Assembly (NCBI GenBank): GCA_934630995.1
Contig: CAKTXU010000117.1
Coordinates: 1 to 6,286 of the forward strand
Source: an uncultured Eubacteriales bacterium
GTDB taxonomy: Bacteria > Bacillota > Clostridia > Oscillospirales > Acutalibacteraceae
Direction of reading: 5' to 3'
DNA: 6,286 nucleotides
Below the pieces are notes generated by a model, which was not told the origin of the DNA, ran no database searches, and worked only from the letters and a program-made list of their open reading frames with translations. Position numbers and translations under genes: made by a program. Below, one piece after another: positions 1-5,820 of the stretch. Within the stretch, counting starts at the first letter, position 1; each line of letters opens with the position of its first letter.

Positions 1-147
1 TTCATGTGTGAGACCGTTTTATTGGTGAATCCGCTCGAAAATCCTCCGTTTTCCTTCGGATTCCTCCCAATCCCATGAAATTCCTTTTATAAAATTTTTA
101 TTGATAATAAGCCATCATTTTTCAAGGTCCAGCGGTTGCTCGTTACA

Positions 148-181
148 AAAAAGATGCTGTCAGTTTTGACAGCATCTTTTT
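148..181 (-). terminator. Intrinsic terminator after the kinase-isomerase-aldolase operon
   Basis: A perfect 15-bp stem (148-162 with 167-181) encloses a four-base loop. On the minus strand it is followed by a run of six T (complement of 147-152), placed 44 bases beyond the aldolase stop codon. The A/T-flanked stem also gives a T run on the plus strand, so it can work in both directions. It closes the leftward operon, so no further gene is expected to be co-transcribed after the aldolase. Confidence 0.9.
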
Positions 182-224
182 AAACGCCGGATGTTGTGCG
201 ATAAAACAGCATACGCTTTTCCGG

Positions 225-1142
225 TTATTTTTTCGTCCTCACCGCATCCATCACCCGCTGTACCACATGGGACACCACATATTCCTTGTAAGCGTCTCCA
301 TGACCGACGCTACCGAACAGGCGCATCTTGGCCAATGTGGCTTCCTTAACTGCCTCGGTGATGGTCGGCATCAAATCGGTCATGCCCGCACCCTCTTTGA
401 AGAAATCATGAGCCGTCTGGGCGGAAGCGTTGTTAATATCGGTGAAAATATTGACCTTGGCGATGCCGTTGGCAATAGCCTTACGGAAATCGTCGTCCGA
501 CAATCCGGAACCGCCGTGGAGCACCAAAGGGGTGCTGACAATATCCCGGATTTCCTTCAAACGCTGAAAATCCAGCTTTGGCTTGGACTTATAAGCGCCG
601 TGCGCCGTGCCGATCGCCACAGCCAGCGCATCGACGCCGGTGGATTCCGCGAAAACCTTAGCCTCCATGGGATCGGTGTAAATGCTGTGATCCCCGGCGC
701 CGTCCCCTTCGGCGCTGCCGTCATTGGCGCCGACATGCCCCAGCTCCGCTTCCACTGAAATACCGCGGCTGTGGGCGAATTCCACCATGGCGCGGACATC
801 CCGCACATTTTCATTATATGATTTTGTGGAGCAGTCGTACATCACCGAGGAGAAGCCCAGGGCGATGGCCTTGTGTACACAGTCCAGAGTCAAGCCATGA
901 TCAAAATGGAGAACCACGGGAATCTTGGCCTTTTTTGCCATGGGGACCAGCATAGAAGCCAGTTCTTCCAGGCTGGAAAAAGGAAGGAGAACCTCGGCGG
1001 TACCGATGATTACGGGGGAGTTGGCTTCCGTTGCGGCCGCCAGAACTCCTTTGGCCATTTCCAGATTGACCGTGTTGAACAGACCGACGGCATATTTATT
1101 CTTTTGCGCGTCCTTCAGGACTTCATTGAGCGTAACCAGCAT
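225..1142 (-). CDS. Class II (zinc-dependent) ketose-bisphosphate aldolase, fructose-bisphosphate/tagatose-bisphosphate aldolase family
   Basis: This 305-residue cytoplasmic enzyme should split a ketose phosphate into dihydroxyacetone phosphate and an aldehyde, or run the reverse aldol reaction. Family landmarks appear in order. Asp81-His82 in the HFDHG motif are the catalytic acid and first zinc ligand. EAELGHVG at 131-138 precedes the mobile active-site loop. His181 in IGTAHG and His209 in VLHGGSG are the other two zinc ligands, with the GGSG (210-213) and NIFTD (241-245) phosphate-binding elements. Length is normal for the family. The ATG is preceded by an AAAGGA-type ribosome site about nine bases away. 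It is the last gene of the operon, 47 bases after the isomerase. The loop at 138-153 is rich in Gly, Asp and Glu. A housekeeping FBP aldolase role is possible, but the partners (kinase, isomerase, ROK repressor) favour a dedicated catabolic substrate, perhaps a ketose 1-phosphate or 1,6-bisphosphate. The family call is firm; the substrate is unknown. Confidence 0.93.
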   Translation of the reverse strand: MLVTLNEVLKDAQKNKYAVGLFNTVNLEMAKGVLAAATEANSPVIIGTAEVLLPFSSLEELASMLVPMAKKAKIPVVLHFDHGLTLDCVHKAIALGFSSVMYDCSTKSYNENVRDVRAMVEFAHSRGISVEAELGHVGANDGSAEGDGAGDHSIYTDPMEAKVFAESTGVDALAVAIGTAHGAYKSKPKLDFQRLKEIRDIVSTPLVLHGGSGLSDDDFRKAIANGIAKVNIFTDINNASAQTAHDFFKEGAGMTDLMPTITEAVKEATLAKMRLFGSVGHGDAYKEYVVSHVVQRVMDAVRTKK

Positions 1143-1189
1143 TTGGCATATTCCTTTCTGCGCCGTGACGATTATGGCGGTTTTAAGCT

Positions 1190-1729
1190 TTAATCCTCGA
1201 TCTCCGGCATCCGTTTTACATTTTCATCGGTGAAAATATCGTATTCATCCATGCTCTTGGTGCTGAATTCGGAGATAACGGCGCCCTCGTCGCCCGCCTG
1301 GAACCAATGGCGGGTGTCTGGCAGCATGGTGTACTGCTCTCCCTCGTGAAGTACGATCTCATGACTGACGGTATAGGCCCCCTTGGGCGGCTGCACCTGC
1401 GTATTGGGGGTGGGCTCCCCATCTACGTACAGATAGACGGTTCCGTAACGGCAGCGGAAGGTCTCCTCCTTACCGATATACGCTGTTCCCGGCATGGGGG
1501 CGTGACGATGCTCGGGACAGGTCTGATGGGGGAACAGGACCATTTCCTTAGCACAGCAACGCTCAGTATTGACATAAGTGACGATCTCCAGCCCGGTATT
1601 CCACAAATCCTCCAGACCGAAATCCGCTACCTCGAGGCCTTCCTTTTCCTTGTCTGTCAGAATGATATGCGCCTTTTCATACATTTCAAGAGCTTTGCGG
1701 CGCGCTTCCTCATACTGTGACCTTTTCAT
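1190..1729 (-). CDS. Cupin-type sugar isomerase, D-lyxose/D-mannose isomerase family
   Basis: This 179-residue single-domain cupin resembles bacterial D-lyxose ketol-isomerases, metal-dependent enzymes that interconvert D-lyxose/D-xylulose and often D-mannose/D-fructose. The metal site is visible: His74 and His76 in CPEHRH, a Glu in GKEETFR (Glu88 or Glu89), and His141 in DTRHWFQ. The cupin strands around GTVYLYVDGEP (96-106) and the C-terminal ISEFST segment (152-157) match the family pattern. Residues 1-40 are the helical N-terminal extension these isomerases carry. The ATG sits eight bases after an AAAGGGG ribosome site and 27 bases after the kinase stop, so it is the middle gene of the operon. 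Its place between a ketose kinase and an aldolase suggests it makes the ketose that the kinase phosphorylates. Lyxose isomerases tolerate several aldoses, so D-lyxose should not be taken as the physiological substrate without test. Confidence 0.85.
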   Translation of the reverse strand: MKRSQYEEARRKALEMYEKAHIILTDKEKEGLEVADFGLEDLWNTGLEIVTYVNTERCCAKEMVLFPHQTCPEHRHAPMPGTAYIGKEETFRCRYGTVYLYVDGEPTPNTQVQPPKGAYTVSHEIVLHEGEQYTMLPDTRHWFQAGDEGAVISEFSTKSMDEYDIFTDENVKRMPEIED

Positions 1730-1756
1730 TTCAAAAACCCCTTTCTATCATCTGAA

Positions 1757-2704
1757 TCAATCGTTGACACTGTGGCTTTTCATGAATGCCAGTGTTTCCT
1801 CAATGGACTTGATGCCTGTGGAGGCGCCGATAGCCATGATACAGTGGGTTCCCACCGCATTGGCGAATTCGCCGCTTCTGCGGAAATCCCATCCCTGGGC
1901 AAGCCCGGCCAGGAAACCGGCGCAGAAGGAATCGCCCGCTCCGGTGGTATCCACCGGCTTGATGGCCCGATAGGTAGGCAATATCATCCGTTCCTGCCCA
2001 GCAGGACAGATGAGGGCGCCGTCCTTGCCGATCTTGACGATGACGTTCTTCACGCCCAGTTCAAAGAGCCGGTCGGCAATGCGCTGGGGATCGCTCTCCC
2101 CCGTCAGTTTGGCGGCCTCTTCCACACTGGGCATAAACAAATCTAGATGAGGCAGTACGTCGATAACCTTCGGCATCCACACATCCTCAAAATCCCAGGC
2201 AGTATCCATAACGGTGAATTTCCCTTTGGCGCGGGCTTCCTTCATCAATGCGGCGCAGGGCTTACCGTCAAATTTGGTCAACAGCATGGCACCGGCTACG
2301 AATAGAATATCGTGCGCATCCACCAGCGCGTCGGAAACATCCTCCTTGACGAAGGCCGATGTTGAGCCCGGATTGTACATGAAGCTGCGTTCCCCGTTGG
2401 AGCCTACACAGACGATGGAAACGGTGGTGCTGACGCTCTCGTCCATCACCACGCCAGCGATATTCACGCCGGCATTCCCTGCAGTCTCCTTGACAAAGGA
2501 ACCGAAACTGTCGTTCCCCACTTTGCAAGACAGGGTTACCGGTACTCCAAGTTTCGCCAAATCGATGGCAGCGTTGGAGGCACAGCCTCCTACATGAGTG
2601 GATACCGAATCCACTGCACGCAAGGTACCGGGGGTGGGAATGCTGTCGGCCGGGGATACGATGACATCGGTGGTGACGCTACCGATACTAAGTATCTTTT
2701 TCAT
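1757..2704 (-). CDS. PfkB/ribokinase-family carbohydrate kinase
   Basis: This 315-residue ATP-dependent sugar kinase probably phosphorylates the ketose made by the neighbouring isomerase. PfkB landmarks are present: the N-terminal substrate segment starting MKKILSIGSVTTD, the first signature around GGCASNAA (39-46), VKIGKDGA at 223-230, and the second signature DTTGAGDSF (252-260). Asp258 is the catalytic base and GAG forms the anion hole. Length is typical. An in-frame ATG at 2752 would add 16 residues, but it lies at the predicted transcription start with no ribosome site. The ATG at 2704 has GGGAG seven bases upstream and gives the canonical family N-terminus, so I chose it. It is the first gene of the leftward operon, behind the promoter at 2760-2789. 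Its specificity (ketose 1-phosphate, ketose 6-phosphate, or a phosphofructokinase-like step) cannot be read from the sequence. Confidence 0.93.
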   Translation of the reverse strand: MKKILSIGSVTTDVIVSPADSIPTPGTLRAVDSVSTHVGGCASNAAIDLAKLGVPVTLSCKVGNDSFGSFVKETAGNAGVNIAGVVMDESVSTTVSIVCVGSNGERSFMYNPGSTSAFVKEDVSDALVDAHDILFVAGAMLLTKFDGKPCAALMKEARAKGKFTVMDTAWDFEDVWMPKVIDVLPHLDLFMPSVEEAAKLTGESDPQRIADRLFELGVKNVIVKIGKDGALICPAGQERMILPTYRAIKPVDTTGAGDSFCAGFLAGLAQGWDFRRSGEFANAVGTHCIMAIGASTGIKSIEETLAFMKSHSVND

Positions 2705-2708
2705 AAAG

Positions 2709-2718
2709 CCTCTCCCTT
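2709..2718 (-). promoter_or_regulatory. Ribosome binding site deciding the kinase start
   Basis: On the minus strand this reads AAGGGAGAGG, with GGGAG seven bases before the ATG at 2704. The alternative upstream ATG at 2752 has nothing comparable and falls at the predicted +1, so this site settles the shorter start. Confidence 0.8.
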
Positions 2719-2734
2719 CAGGAAATTTTAAAAA

Positions 2735-2749
2735 GTAAATTGACTTTAC
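2735..2749. promoter_or_regulatory. Candidate ROK operator O1
   Basis: GTAAATTGACTTTAC is a palindrome with 5-base arms GTAAA/TTTAC around a 5-base spacer. Its reverse complement matches the second site (2780-2794) at 14 of 15 positions. It overlaps the -35 element of the rightward promoter and lies just downstream of the predicted leftward transcription start, so an occupying repressor would block both. Assignment to the adjacent ROK protein is inferred from position and symmetry. Confidence 0.7.
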
Positions 2750-2769
2750 CATTGACTCTATTATATAAT
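2740..2769 (+). promoter_or_regulatory. Rightward promoter of the ROK/epimerase operon
   Basis: TTGACT (2740-2745) and TATAAT (2764-2769) are separated by 18 bases, a near-consensus housekeeping promoter. Transcription should start near 2776. The -10 overlaps that of the leftward promoter inside the 12-bp palindrome 2759-2770, so the two promoters probably cannot be open together. Confidence 0.78.
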
Positions 2770-2789
2770 ACTTACTATCGTAAAGTCAA
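2760..2789 (-). promoter_or_regulatory. Leftward promoter of the kinase-isomerase-aldolase operon
   Basis: On the minus strand TTGACT (2789-2784) and TATAAT (2765-2760) are 18 bases apart, with a predicted start near 2753. That leaves a leader of about 49 bases to the kinase ATG, containing operator O1. It mirrors the rightward promoter exactly about 2764.5. Confidence 0.78.
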
Positions 2790-2794
2790 TATAC
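2780..2794. promoter_or_regulatory. Candidate ROK operator O2
   Basis: GTAAAGTCAATATAC is the inverted partner of O1, with 14 of 15 positions matching. Its centre is 45 bp from that of O1. It overlaps the -35 of the leftward promoter and sits just after the predicted rightward start, so binding would repress the sugar operon and also autoregulate the ROK gene. Confidence 0.7.
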
Positions 2795-2827
2795 TAAAAT
2801 GAATTTTTGGAATTTGGACGTGTCAAT

Positions 2828-3991
2828 ATGGGCGAACGGCGCGGCATGAATAATACCCATCTCAAAAATCGTAATCGCGGCCTGACCCTGCAGCTGATAT
2901 CCGCCGGACAGCTGCTGTCCCGGGCGGATATCACCAAACGGATCGGGCTGACCAAGATGACGGTGACAAACATCGTGGCGGAGCTGATAGCGGACGGATT
3001 CGTCATTGAGAAAAGTGTGGCGGAAACCATGGCCGTAGGCCGTAATCCCGTCCAGCTGGACATCGCCCCCCATGCGCCGAAGGCTTTGGGTATCTATTTG
3101 TCACGTGAGTCTGTCTCCGTCATTCTCTCCGACCTAAAGCTTCATCTTCTTTATTCCCGTTCTATCCCTTTAGCGGAGGAAACCGCCGACTCTTTGCGAG
3201 AGAAGCTGCTGCTTCTCGCTGAAGACGCTTTGTCCCAGACGGACGACGCTGTCCTCGGGATAGGAATTTCCGCTATCGGTCCGCTGGATACCCGCAGCGG
3301 CTTGCTCCTCAATCCGGCCGGATTCTTCGGCATCCGTCATTTCCCCATCGTTTCACTTCTCGAGGAGGCCACCGGCCTGGCCGTTGTTTTGGATAACGAC
3401 GGAAATGCCGCCGCTTTGGCCGAGCGCTTATACGGCCTTGGACGAACGATAGAAAACTTTCTTTATATCGGCCTGTCAAACGGTATCGGTGCGGGCATTG
3501 TTTCAGGCGGACGGTTGTATCAAGATCACAACGGCTTTGTCGGTGAGATCGGTCATACCTCCATCAATTTCGACGGCCCTCTCTGCGCCTGCGGGCGCCA
3601 GGGTTGTCTGGAGGTTTACGCCAGTATGCCGGTCATTCTGAATAAGCTGCGGGTAGCCAGCGGACAGCCGAAGGCCGGATACAGAGATTTTGAGGTCTTA
3701 ATGAGAGAGCCGGCCTGTGACGCCGTTTTCCGCGATATGACAAGCAAGCTGGCGGCCGCCCTATCCAATGCCGTCAACCTGCTCGATCCGCAATGTATTC
3801 TAATCGGTCATGAAGGCGCTTATCTGCCCGATATGTACGTCAAGCTGCTGGAGCAACAAATCAACCAGACCATGCTCTCCTCCGGCTACCGCCATGTTCT
3901 GGTGGCCAAATCCATCTTTGAAAGCAGGGCGCCCCTGGTAGGAAGCGTCTGCTGTATATTCCAGAAGCTCTTTTTCGGCGCCACATTTTAA
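2828..3991 (+). CDS. ROK-family transcriptional regulator (NagC/XylR type), likely repressor of this locus
   Basis: An N-terminal winged helix-turn-helix (about residues 15-60, including the SRADITKRIGLTKMTVTNIV stretch) is followed by a ROK sugar-binding domain. The ROK zinc/sugar motif is intact: GEIGH at 3542-3556, then C-x-C-GRQG-C-LE at about 3584-3613, plus DNDGN at 3392-3406. The N-terminal nucleotide-binding DxGGT motif of true ROK kinases is missing (the segment reads ALGIYLSRESVSV), so this is a regulator and not a glucokinase. Start choice is uncertain. ATG 2828 has only a weak GGA upstream, ATG 2846 also fits the family N-terminus, and the reading frame stays open back to a TTG at 2807. 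It heads the rightward operon and faces the sugar-catabolic genes across a symmetric operator region, which is the classic arrangement for a local repressor released by the substrate sugar or its phosphate. Confidence 0.92.
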   Translation: MGERRGMNNTHLKNRNRGLTLQLISAGQLLSRADITKRIGLTKMTVTNIVAELIADGFVIEKSVAETMAVGRNPVQLDIAPHAPKALGIYLSRESVSVILSDLKLHLLYSRSIPLAEETADSLREKLLLLAEDALSQTDDAVLGIGISAIGPLDTRSGLLLNPAGFFGIRHFPIVSLLEEATGLAVVLDNDGNAAALAERLYGLGRTIENFLYIGLSNGIGAGIVSGGRLYQDHNGFVGEIGHTSINFDGPLCACGRQGCLEVYASMPVILNKLRVASGQPKAGYRDFEVLMREPACDAVFRDMTSKLAAALSNAVNLLDPQCILIGHEGAYLPDMYVKLLEQQINQTMLSSGYRHVLVAKSIFESRAPLVGSVCCIFQKLFFGATF

Positions 3992-3998
3992 AAGGAGG
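3990..3998 (+). promoter_or_regulatory. Strong ribosome binding site of the epimerase-like gene
   Basis: AAAAGGAGG begins inside the ROK stop codon, a layout suited to translational coupling. AGGAGG lies seven bases before GTG 4006 and ten before ATG 4009, so the first codon is ambiguous between the two adjacent in-frame codons. Confidence 0.85.
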
Positions 3999-4005
3999 TC
4001 ATATT

Positions 4006-5016
4006 GTGATGGATTACGCAAAAGAACGCGCCTATGTCGGTCATATCAGCCAGCTGTTCGACGTCCGTTCCTACCGCCTGTGCGGCGGCAGACAGGAGGG
4101 AGTGCGGGCGGTGGACATCTGTACCGGCTCAGGATTGGAGGTCACGGTTCTGCCCGACCGCTGCATGGATATATACCAGGTCAAATTTCAAGGCAAAAAT
4201 CTCTGTTTTCAATCTGCTGCCGGCATTACGGCGCCCGCTTATTATGATAAGGAAGGAACCGAATGGCTCCGCGGTTTTTTTGCCGGTTTTCTCACCACCT
4301 GCGGTCTGACCACAATCGGCAACGGCTCTCAGGACGAAGGAGAAAACCTGGGGCTGCATGGAAGAATTTCCAACACCCCCGCCGATGATTTCTGTGTTTC
4401 AACCGAGCTGCGGGACGGTGTGCCGACGGCCGTTCTCCGGGGCGTAATGAATGAATCTGTCCTCTTCGGCAATTGTCTGACCCTAACCAGGGAAATCACC
4501 TGCGCCTACGGCGGCAACCACATCCGCCTGACGGATATCGTGGAGAATGTCGGTCCCCGCACCGTTCCTCATATGATCCTTTATCACCACAATATGGGGT
4601 ATCCCCTTATCAGCGAGAAGGCTTCTCTGGTTATTCCCACCAGATCCGTCAAGGCCCGGAACGCCTATTCCGCGCAGAATCTGTCCTTGTGGAAGCAAAT
4701 CGATCAACCTGAGCAGAATGCCCAGGAGCGCTGTTATTATCATGAGCTGGAGGCTGGCGAAGACGGCATGACCGTCGTGGGAATCGACAATCCCGCGGAG
4801 AATCTCAGGATCCGCCTGCACTTCTCCACCAGAGAACTCCCCTATTTCATTCAATGGCGGATGCTGGGCGAGCGGGAGTATGTCATCGGTCTGGAACCCG
4901 GCAATGCTCCCATCGAGGGCCGCGCAGCCGCCCGAAAAGACGGAGTCCTGCCCTTCCTGGAGCCCGGAGAGAAGCGCGCCTATCATCTGGATATTGAAGC
5001 GGGAAACTGCTTGTAA
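4006..5016 (+). CDS. DUF4432-family aldose-1-epimerase-like protein
   Basis: This protein of about 336 residues has the galactose-mutarotase-like beta-sandwich pattern of the DUF4432 (aldose 1-epimerase-like) family. It has no signal peptide, so it is cytoplasmic. The likely role is interconverting anomers of the incoming sugar. Visible motifs, counted from the GTG: VLPDRCMDI at 48-56, GLHGR at 116-120 (His118), YHHNMGYPL at 193-201 (His194/195 as candidate catalytic base), and GLEPGN at 295-300 (Glu297 as candidate acid). These resemble the His/Glu pair of mutarotases, but the match is by pattern only. It follows the ROK gene by 14 bases in the same operon and is closed by a strong terminator. 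Placing a mutarotase with an isomerase, kinase and aldolase makes sense if transport or hydrolysis delivers one anomer while the isomerase needs another. Many DUF4432 members are uncharacterised, so another carbohydrate-binding or isomerising role remains open. Confidence 0.85.
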   Translation: MMDYAKERAYVGHISQLFDVRSYRLCGGRQEGVRAVDICTGSGLEVTVLPDRCMDIYQVKFQGKNLCFQSAAGITAPAYYDKEGTEWLRGFFAGFLTTCGLTTIGNGSQDEGENLGLHGRISNTPADDFCVSTELRDGVPTAVLRGVMNESVLFGNCLTLTREITCAYGGNHIRLTDIVENVGPRTVPHMILYHHNMGYPLISEKASLVIPTRSVKARNAYSAQNLSLWKQIDQPEQNAQERCYYHELEAGEDGMTVVGIDNPAENLRIRLHFSTRELPYFIQWRMLGEREYVIGLEPGNAPIEGRAAARKDGVLPFLEPGEKRAYHLDIEAGNCL

Positions 5017-5020
5017 TCTT

Positions 5021-5070
5021 TACGGCCGCGGGACCTGTGTGAGCGGTCCCGCGGCCGTAATTATTTTTTT
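5021..5070 (+). terminator. Intrinsic terminator after the ROK/epimerase operon
   Basis: A perfect 15-bp GC-rich stem (5021-5035 with 5045-5059) closes a 9-base loop and is followed by a T-rich tail at 5061-5070. It begins four bases past the epimerase-like stop codon and separates the sugar locus from the RNA unit. Confidence 0.93.
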
Positions 5071-5091
5071 GCGTTGGGATGAATATTTACC

Positions 5092-5120
5092 TTGACATTT
5101 GGAAAAAGATAGTGTATGAT
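5092..5120 (+). promoter_or_regulatory. Strong promoter of the tRNA/5S unit
   Basis: TTGACA (5092-5097) and TATGAT (5115-5120) have the optimal 17-base spacing, as expected for a stable-RNA promoter. Start is predicted near 5127. The roughly 48-base leader can fold on itself: GGGAA 5133-5137 with TTCCC 5158-5162, and CTCA 5142-5145 with TGAG 5151-5154. This may help 5' processing of the first tRNA. Confidence 0.85.
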
Positions 5121-5174
5121 ACTAACGCGGTCGGGAATTGCCTCATTTTTTGAGCCTTTCCCCCGTCTGTAGAT

Positions 5175-5250
5175 GCACCATTAGCTCAGTTGGTAGAGCA
5201 CCTGACTCTTAATCAGGGTGTCCCGGGTTCGAGTCCCTGATGGTGCACCA
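5175..5250 (+). tRNA. tRNA-Lys(CTT)
   Basis: This is a 76-base cloverleaf. A perfect 7-bp acceptor stem (5175-5181 with 5240-5246), discriminator A and encoded CCA are present. The D arm is GCTC/GAGC. The anticodon stem CCTGA/TCAGG carries loop CTCTTAA, hence anticodon CTT for lysine codon AAG. The T arm has TTCGAGT in its loop. One oddity is that the T stem CCGGG/CCCTG contains a C-T mismatch at its second pair (C50/U64). Confidence 0.96.
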
Positions 5251-5301
5251 TTTACCAACAAGGACTGTTTACAAAGCAGGCCAAGCAATACATTTCATTG
5301 C

Positions 5302-5323
5302 GAAAATCCCGTAAGGGTTTTTC
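5302..5323 (+). other. Small hairpin in the tRNA-Lys/5S spacer
   Basis: GAAAATCCC and GGGTTTTTC pair around GTAA with one T-T mismatch. The stem is short and AU-rich with no further T tract, so it looks like a processing or spacer structure and at best a weak terminator. The rest of the spacer 5251-5350 shows no gene or motif I recognise. Confidence 0.35.
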
Positions 5324-5350
5324 ATAGGCCCCCTCTGGCGGGTCAATTAT

Positions 5351-5468
<118 letters not shown>

Positions 5469-5471
5469 TCC

Positions 5472-5497
5472 ACAGCATCCGGTTTTCCGGATGCTGT
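5472..5497 (+). other. Hairpin between 5S copy 1 and tRNA-Asn
   Basis: An 11-bp perfect stem ACAGCATCCGG/CCGGATGCTGT with a TTTT loop. No proper T tract follows, so full termination is unlikely. It could be a weak attenuator or a processing signal separating 5S from tRNA-Asn. Confidence 0.6.
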
Positions 5498-5503
5498 TCA
5501 TAT

Positions 5504-5579
5504 TCCTCCTTAGCTCAGTCGGTAGAGCGTTCGGCTGTTAACCGAAATGTCGTTGGTTCGAGTCCAACAGGGGGAGCCA
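5504..5579 (+). tRNA. tRNA-Asn(GTT)
   Basis: A 76-base cloverleaf. Acceptor TCCTCCT/AGGGGGA has one T-G wobble, with discriminator G and encoded CCA. The anticodon arm TTCGG/CCGAA holds loop CTGTTAA, hence anticodon GTT. The T stem GTTGG/CCAAC is perfect. The next 5S gene begins about one base after CCA. Confidence 0.96.
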
Positions 5580-5580
5580 T

Positions 5581-5690
<110 letters not shown>

Positions 5691-5698
<8 letters not shown>

Positions 5699-5752
5699 CA
5701 GTAAAAGGCCCGGAAAGGAAAAATCCTTTCCGGGCCTTTTACTGTGTTGGCA
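5691..5752. terminator. Long bidirectional hairpin terminator, 29-bp perfect stem
   Basis: Bases 5691-5719 pair without a mismatch to 5724-5752 around an AAAA loop. The inner part (AAAAGGCCCGG to CCGGGCCTTTT) has terminator form in both directions, so it can end the RNA unit from the left and the AraC gene from the right. The first seven bases of the left arm, TGCCAAC, are also the 3' strand of 5S copy 2 helix I, so the two structures compete. Confidence 0.85.
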
Positions 5753-5820
5753 GATCCGGAGGAAGGGGGGAGAGAGCCCCCTATGCATGGAACTGACCTT
5801 CGGAGGCAAGGCAATCCTCC

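Noticed and set aside
27..63. 7-bp inverted repeat GAATCCG/CGGATTC with a 23-base gap
   Set aside because: Short arms, long loop and no T tract; compatible with chance.
2..76. 24-codon minus-strand frame with an AAAGGA-like site, and an overlapping plus-strand frame open to a stop at 76-78
   Set aside because: Both are very short with no recognisable family. The plus frame could be the tail of a gene outside the window, but nothing in it supports that.
2705..2752. Extended kinase start at 2752 adding 16 residues
   Set aside because: It lies at the predicted transcription start with no ribosome site; the ATG at 2704 has a good site and the family N-terminus.
225..5016. Sulfoquinovose Embden-Meyerhof-type pathway as a firm call
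   Set aside because: Only the order of reactions is similar. YihS is an AGE-fold isomerase and YihT a class I aldolase, while this locus has a cupin isomerase and a class II aldolase, and no sulfolactaldehyde reductase or sulfonate exporter is present.
5764..5782. AGGGGG/CCCCCT hairpin beyond the AraC stop codon
   Set aside because: Six base pairs with no T tract in either direction; the 29-bp hairpin next to it is the better terminator.
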